Shown here piece after piece: positions 63,912-64,000 of a DNA stretch of 64,000 nucleotides (position 1 is the first letter of the stretch; each line of letters opens with the position of its first letter). Made by a program: the position numbers and the translations under genes. The notes under the pieces were generated by a model, which saw only the letters and a list, made by a program, of their open reading frames with translations, did not search any database and had not been told where the DNA came from. The DNA comes from Hyphomicrobium sp. (GTDB lineage: Bacteria; Pseudomonadota; Alphaproteobacteria; Rhizobiales; Hyphomicrobiaceae), in contig JALHOF010000002.1 in assembly GCA_022843145.1 (NCBI GenBank), positions 62,001 through 126,000 on the forward strand, written 5' to 3'.

Positions 63912-64000
63912 CTACACGTCAGGCTCGACCAGTCCCAACGCGAGCTGCACGGGACGAAACGAACGCCGATGATGTGCCGTAACGCCGAGACGATGCAACG
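63912..64000 (-). CDS. rnhB: C-terminal fragment of ribonuclease HII
   Basis: Reading the minus strand from the window edge gives a frame ending LHRLGVTAHHRRSFRPVQLALGL and TAG at 63912-63914. The LG(V/P)-x-HHRRSF-PV tail is characteristic of bacterial RNase HII, which removes ribonucleotides from DNA. The start is outside the window. rnhB beside ccrM is a known arrangement in Hyphomicrobiales, which supports the call. Only about 28 residues are visible. Confidence 0.7.
   Translation of the reverse strand, partial: LHRLGVTAHHRRSFRPVQLALGLVEPDV

Overview
The window is high-GC alphaproteobacterial chromosome, most likely Hyphomicrobiales (Hyphomicrobium/Pedomicrobium-like). The evidence is a CcrM-type cell-cycle methyltransferase next to rnhB, an FnrN-type oxygen regulator with a perfect anaerobox, a XoxF-type lanthanide methanol dehydrogenase with its periplasmic accessories, and type II secretion of the divergent alphaproteobacterial kind. 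No rRNA, insertion sequence, phage or CRISPR array was seen. One tRNA (Arg-CCG) is present.

Layout. 1-5.6 kb: a gene tail, a divergent HlyC-like protein acyltransferase, a class 1 FBPase, HrpB helicase and an FNR-family regulator. 5.9-14.7 kb: a membrane metallophosphoesterase, a GMC oxidoreductase, a GMC oxidoreductase fused to an alpha/beta hydrolase, and a DHA2-family exporter. 15.1-22.7 kb: a 1423-residue RTX protein followed by its type I secretion ABC protein and membrane-fusion protein. 22.8-25.8 kb: rfbB-rfbD-rfbA for dTDP-rhamnose, without rfbC. 25.8-33.4 kb: a quinoprotein alcohol-oxidation cluster (CXXCW/Sel1 protein, beta-propeller, cytochrome c, XoxJ, SoxYZ-like carrier, metallohydrolase, XoxF). 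33.4-36.8 kb: an AgmR/ErbR-like response regulator facing a NahK-like hybrid kinase and a NosP-like FIST sensor. 36.9-41.1 kb: a tungsten aldehyde oxidoreductase operon matching aorABCD. 41.4-46.1 kb: PilZ protein, LTA-synthase-like sulfatase, orphan response regulator, SCO protein. 46.1-61.7 kb: a type II secretion locus (gspK, D, a GspC/N-like gene, M, L, E, F, H, I, J, G, prepilin peptidase) with two multicopper-oxidase-like proteins and a second SCO protein in its middle on the opposite strand. 61.7-64 kb: tRNA-Arg, ccrM, a small basic secreted protein and the tail of rnhB.

How it fits together. XoxF would oxidise methanol in the periplasm, passing electrons to the PedF-like cytochrome; the adjacent AOR could oxidise the resulting or other aldehydes in the cytoplasm. 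The regulators beside them are of the kind that control quinoprotein alcohol oxidation in pseudomonads, with a possible nitric-oxide input through the FIST protein. The type II system may export the copper proteins embedded in it.

The most novel signals are: (1) two multicopper-oxidase-like proteins whose histidine motifs look like complementary halves of one copper centre; (2) the XoxF - AgmR/NosP/NahK - AOR neighbourhood; (3) a GGAC/GTCC palindromic motif shared by the intergenic regions before the RTX gene, before two type II secretion transcription units and next to ccrM; (4) the phosphoesterase/GMC/GMC-hydrolase cluster; (5) an HlyC-like protein lacking both classical catalytic residues.
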